Positions 59,247 to 64,000 of a DNA stretch of 64,000 nt are shown in pieces (the stretch's first letter is position 1; every line of letters starts with the position of its first letter). Source of the DNA: Laccaria trichodermophora (Eukaryota > Basidiomycota > Agaricomycetes > Agaricales > Hydnangiaceae); the NCBI GenBank assembly GCA_018417955.1, contig JACTVC010000011.1, positions 928,262 through 992,261 on the forward strand. Reading direction: 5' to 3'. The notes beneath the pieces are model-generated. The model was given only the letters and a program-made list of their open reading frames with translations, was not told where the DNA came from and ran no database searches. The position numbers and the translations under genes are program-made.

Positions 59247-62200
59247 ATGGCTTTTGCTGACGCTAAATTTCTTCCTTCGGGTACCTACGCCATCATCAAT
59301 GTCGAGCACAACCGTTCCATCTCTTTTCACAAGGAGGGCGAGTGTTTCTCCACATCTGAGGTAGACTATGGCGTGAGTGTTCCTTACAAACCACTCGGCT
59401 CAACCTGACTATCTCCCCGACTACAGTGTACCATTTCATTCCTCGCGAACAAGAAGTGGTTGATCCAAGGCCCGCTAGACGTCTTCGCGGATATCGGACC
59501 ATATGCAGAAGAAGGAGAAGATGTTGCCTCAATAAAGAACCCGCCTAAGCCTCATCAGTGGGTCATTAAGCGTCATTCCGAAGAAGCCCAATTCTACATG
59601 TCTTGATCTTTCGTATTCTCGTCTTGCGTGATCTAATCTTTATCTTCCAGAATCTACTCTCCAACTCAGCCCGATCTGTTTTGGAGCCTTCCCAATGGCG
59701 ATGATGGGGCATCTGTAAGTACACATGTATGCTTGAGGGTACATAGTCACCACTGCATGCTCGCAGCTGAAATTCTCTACTGAACACGACAGCAGAGCGA
59801 GCTTTTGGAAGTTCAAAAAATTAGAAAAGGTAGACGGTGATCCCCAACCTGTACGCCTATTTGCTTGAATGTCTACGATATAGAATCTGACGAATCGTCT
59901 TGAAGCCTGATCCGATGAAGCAGTTTGTGGCTTCTCCAGTAAAGTGTCCAACACAAATAGATTCAGCGATCAAAAACACCTTCGCCGTGACCATACCGGC
60001 TGGCTGGTTAACAACCATTACCTCAGTGAGAACTTTTTGTTCTCCGATTTTTCCAACTCAGTTGTTGAAAGATCTCCTGCGGAAATCGCGTAAATCTTGT
60101 CAGAGTTTGCCGCATTGTCAATGGGGCGCTGGAGAAAGAAGATCTTATCAGTGGTTGGGATACCATTGACAAGGCAATGACGGTCGACGGAAGCGATTCG
60201 GATTCTTTGGCTCTGCCTTCCGCAGAGGATGCTTATGTCCTTGTCATCGAGACTTTTAACTCTAGTAATCGGACGAGGAAGGACCCACGCAAGTTGCCTG
60301 GGTTCAAAGATTTCAGCACAAACCTACGCGTCATCACGGTAAGTACCTGACTTATTTAGTCCCTTCTTGTCTTAATAATAATATACTCAGACTTCTCGAC
60401 CAAATGCCGTGAAAAGTTTCCCTGACTTCCAGACTTTTACGGTAAATTACGCCCTTTTCCATACCGAAAATCCCGTTAAAACATAATTTAGATTTTCGAT
60501 GAGTCCTCTGAGGTGTCTAGCCCAGGAAGAACCCAGAATGCGATCATCACAATCCATGCAAGTGTCAAAGTAGCCGTTGACCTTAATGATCCTGGAAAGC
60601 CAAAACCGGACACCGTGAACAAGGGGTATAATGAAGATCTGGATTGCCCGCGTCCAGCTCATATAGACCAATGGCTAAGGTAAAGTGGCTTTTTCTCTTG
60701 TTGCCATTGCTAACACTATTCCTTTCCCAAGCAAATACCGTCCTGTGTTTGTAATAGACGACTCTGACTCGGTGTGTGCATTTCTTTTTTCTTTTTTCTT
60801 TTATTGATGTCAACTTTCTGCAGATGGCCGCTGATGGTGCATGGGGAAAGGTTAAGCAGGCAGTCGTGCGAGTAACCGCTGAAGTTATGCAATATGACTC
60901 AGAAGGAATCGATATGTATTTCCTCAACTCTTTATTGTACCAAAACTCAATCACAGTGAGATATTTGACTCACATTTCCTTGTGTAGGATGCTGACAGTG
61001 GCGATATATCAGGCACCGGCGGACGTTGTTCAGATATTTAGTAAAATCAAACCCAAAGGTATAATGCTTTCTTTAATCTATTATTTCTCTTTCTAATTTT
61101 GACATTATAGGACCATCCCCAATCGGTGCTCGACTTGAGTTTGTTCTGAACAAGATTATTGACCAGCTTGAACAAGCCAAACATGATGCAGCTGCTTACG
61201 GACAGATCAAGCCGATCAATATCGTCGTTCTCACAAATAGTCCCCCTTCAGACGATCCGACTAGGGTTATTTGAACAGCAGCGCGGAAACTGAACGAAGG
61301 GCTACACCATCCCAATGCCATCGCAATTCAATTCACTCAGATTGGTAATGATCAATCTGCGAAGATAGCATTGAAGAAATTGTCGGATGATCCCTCTCTG
61401 GTTCGTAACTTGATTTGCTTTTGTGTCCATTTTCTGAATTATATCACCCTAGAACATCGTGGATACAGTAACCTTCGGGAACAAATTTACTCCAGAGAAT
61501 CTGCAAAACTCCGTCCTCAATGCCATGCATCCCTCTGTGCGTGCCAAAGTTGCTATCTCTTCTGGTTTGCAATTCGGTGTGGCATTTCACGTTTTTCACG
61601 CACTTGACTTTTACTTCATTCCCTTTTCCTAGTCCATTACCGTGTGTACGACGACAAGTGCGCGATCATCACAAAACGTCCTGCGTATCTGAATGACACT
61701 TACCTTGGGCGTGTTCGGTCACAATGGGTTGCTCCACCTCATAACGCAGGTTCTTTGCGACGCTGCTTGGCGTTGATGGAAAGTATTGATCCAAACGCGA
61801 CGACATTGTTCGCCGCTCTCTCGAGCAAGTCTGCGTTGGCGGATGACATTCCTGTCTCATTCAACACCAACCAAACTCTGGGCATCGCGCCTGATGAGCC
61901 AGTGGCACTTCTCACGAAGGCTAAGCCTGGTGACGGACTAAGGCCAGGAACAGAAAATCGCCGTGTCCCTCTTGATGCCCAGTCACCTCTCACCCCACGT
62001 TTTCGTGAGTCACCGTAACCTCACTTTATTCTAGTTGTACTTATGTGCTGTCTAGTGTACTATGGAGTTTATAATGAGGATGGTGCATCCGCTTCGAAGG
62101 CGCCTGTCGACCCAGAGGAAGACTGGGTATCGAGAATTGACCTCGATTTAGTGCCACCACCACTCTCCGTAGCGTCTCTGAAGCAATACATTGCAGCAAA

Positions 62201-62624
62201 TGAGGGTGTTGTTGCTTCTTCACAACTTTTCCTCGACAAGGGCGCTACGACGGCCCTCGATGACGATGATGTCTTAAGGGAGGATGATAATTGGCCAGGA
62301 TCTACTTCAGATAACCACATGGTATTCAAGTTTCACACTCAAGCGGATCACAGCTCTAGCAATACCGACTGGAACTTTTTCATCATCAACTCTAACTATA
62401 CCCTTATCCTCGGCAATGGTCACAATGAAGATTGGGACCATGTTTACGTCGCGACCTCCGGTGTAGGCTATTATGGACGGTTGGAGGATGCAGAGGGCCC
62501 CTTCCACCGATCCAGAGTTCGCAATCTTCCCAATCTTTCCCATGTCATGGTGATTGAGCTTCGTTCTGCTGGGCCCATCTTTGCTAGTTCCCCGCAGAAC
62601 CTTTCTTTTTCCCGACTCAGTTGA
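59247..62624 (+). pseudogene. vWA gene E: trefoil-like + DxSxS-type vWA, one in-frame stop
   Basis: Fourteen exons: 59247-59372, 59427-59599, 59651-59714, 59767-59850, 59906-60025, 60072-60338, 60391-60441, 60492-60679, 60732-60771, 60824-61058, 61111-61400, 61453-61564, 61633-62004, 62056-62624; they sum to 897 codons in frame. Order: trefoil-like 1-149; a beta-rich segment (NTFAVTIPAGWLTTIT, LRVITIFDESSE); a vWA domain with VFVIDDSDSM (D367-x-S369-x-S371), PSPIGARLEFVL and NIVVLTNSPPS; then YRVYDD- and YGVYNE-type repeats with APPHNAGSL and PPPLSVASL, seen in other agaricomycete proteins. The only lesion is TGA at 61272-61274 (codon 504), where gene D has CGA. It is a nonsense allele, a recent pseudogene or a truncated protein ending inside the vWA domain. 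No signal peptide. Confidence 0.72.
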
Positions 62625-62849
62625 TTGACCTTCGTCACCACGATCACCCATTTCCGCGACGCTGCTCATGTTGTTACATACTGAGAAAACTTGTCAAGTC
62701 GCTTAGAAATTTGATTGGTGTTGAAGATCTTCCAAAGTTTATGAATACAGTCTTTCCAGAAGGGTGAAATGTTTAAAGGTTGGTGGTACATATAGTGAGG
62801 AATGATTATGTGATAAACTAGAGTCCAACCGCGATTCATACATGTAAAA

Positions 62850-64000
62850 TTACAGGGCACGTCCTCCCTTTTCCTCCCAGGCCTTCAACGATCTCAGCAA
62901 CTCCAGAATTTTGTCTCTTCGTCCCAATCGGATATCATTGATGCTCACGCTCCCCATCTTCACGCCACTTCCAAGCAAAAAGTCGAGTAGATGGAAGAGC
63001 CCATCGGGCTTGGCATCGTTGGGACCAGACGGAAAAGCACGGTCGGGGATAGGAGGAGAGGCATGTTCGCCCTTGATGGATTCTGCAAGACGCAGAAGGG
63101 CGAGCCCACCAAAGAACGTGGTGGCGTCGTGAATTTGGAGACGTGCGGGAAGGTGAGAGTTGGCCCACTCCACAAGGCTGTTGTCTGCTGGATTGAGCTG
63201 GTCCGGATGTCAGCGCAGAATGTCAGAGAAAGCTGAAACTCGCGCACTTTGAAAGGTTTACCCAGCTGCCTTGTTGGTCTCTGAGGCATGGATGACTCTG
63301 GAACCAATACCCACTGTTCTCCTGTTCATTATTTAGCGTCAATCACATCTGACGATTTATGGCCTTTACCTATGGCTGACGGAAATCCAAGAACACGGGC
63401 ATCACGTTTTGACAACAGGTTAGGATTTTCCCGTCTATGAGCCTTTTGAGTAGCATCTCGATCAGTTGGCGTTGGCGGTCGTGCATGCATAGCTTGCGCA
63501 ATCGCCAAAGGGATCGTTTGGATATTACTTGCCGACGAGGTGACGGGTTCTACGAGATGTATATGAAGATGAAACTTTGTTAAAGGTAAGAATAAAAAAC
63601 ACACTTGTTTCATCTCGAGATATCGTCGCTTTCATGATCGCCTTCATCCACTCGCGAATGACAGTCCTGTCATTAGAGCTGAAGAAGTGTGGCTTCTCAC
63701 TATCGTGGTCGATCCGGAGTCCATATCGGCCAGTATCCAAAGTCTCGTCTACAGTCACCCTGTAGCCCACAACATCAAGGAATCCCATTGGGCCAGCCTC
63801 CTACGAAACAACGGGGTTGATCCTTTGCAGTAGAGCAACTCAAAGACAAAACTCACAGATCTATCATCAGTCTTCAACCAGTACAACCGCTGGCCCTTGA
63901 GCACAATATACTGTAGATTCCATAGGTGATACCGGTCGGCCCTCTTACGCATCCACCCAGCGTGATCGGGTACACCGATCTGCTCATAAAAGGACCAGCC
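62850..64000 (-). CDS. BOI1-like paralog, 3' part only (runs off the window)
   Basis: Exons on -: 64000 (partial)-63857, 63800-63605, 63549-63370, 63321-63248, 63197-62850; phases agree. It begins inside a PH domain (EQIGVPDHAGWMRKRADRYHLW, YIVLKGQRLYWLK, then GYRVTVDETLDTGRYGLRID, FFSSNDRTVIREWMKAIMKA). The rest matches the C-terminus of the gene at 1580-5381: PxxTDRDATQ-type linker, then the CH-like segment (LVEWANSHLPARL, GLALLRLAESI, GVKMGSVSINDIRLGRRDKIL). Two introns match those of the left gene. One extra intron splits the linker after the PH domain, and another splits the region just before the CH-like part. SH3 and SAM parts, if present, lie beyond the window. Confidence 0.82.

Noticed and set aside
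50277..62624. Clitocypin-like or known lectin identity for the D/E N-terminal domain
   Set aside because: The GTYAI opening suits a beta-trefoil in general, but no residues that define a named family can be recognised, so I left it as trefoil-like.

Overview
The window is nuclear DNA from a filamentous basidiomycete, most likely an agaricomycete. The evidence is the gene structure (nearly every gene is split by introns of about 46-65 bp with GT-AG borders), the protein families (a SH3-SAM-PH polarity protein, Atg1 kinase, P5C dehydrogenase, F-box and BTB proteins, MYND fingers, a DyP-type peroxidase) and a DIRS-type retrotransposon. I could not name the species. Exon coordinates were read by hand from splice signals and frame; where exon lengths add to a whole number of codons I say so.

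Layout. (1) 1.6-15.9 kb is ordinary genome: a BOI1-like SH3-SAM-PH protein (+), a probable Argonaute-chaperone subunit Arb1 (-), a small cysteine-rich secreted protein (-), a MYND-finger protein (+), ATG1 kinase (+) and a lineage-type Cys/His protein (-). (2) 15.9-33.7 kb is a scrambled segmental-duplication array. Pieces of three genes recur in both orientations and in different states of decay: a MYND gene, a short F-box-like gene and a medium-chain oxidoreductase. A DIRS element (about 17.9-25.6 kb) sits in one copy. Its reverse transcriptase is split by two inverted 1182-bp elements, each with its own 6-bp target duplication. (3) 34.0-38.7 kb holds P5C dehydrogenase and a flavin amine oxidase in tandem, both probably in amino-acid catabolism. 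(4) 39.3-62.6 kb is a tandem cluster, all on +, of proteins with von Willebrand A (vWA) modules. Genes A and B are beta-trefoil-like + vWA. Gene C is a DyP peroxidase fused to the same vWA module through the same phase-2 intron. A chimeric pseudogene follows, then two larger trefoil-like + vWA loci (D and E) which are both broken by different lesions; D also carries a hAT-like insertion with an 8-bp target duplication. A BTB gene lies between D and E. (5) The right edge holds the 3' part of a second BOI1-like gene on -.

The most notable content is the vWA cluster. An exon-delimited vWA module has been attached to unrelated N-terminal domains, giving a peroxidase-vWA fusion. A second vWA lineage (DxSxS type rather than DxTGS) has the same kind of N-terminal partner next door. 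No member shows a clear signal peptide. What the proteins do together cannot be read from the sequence.
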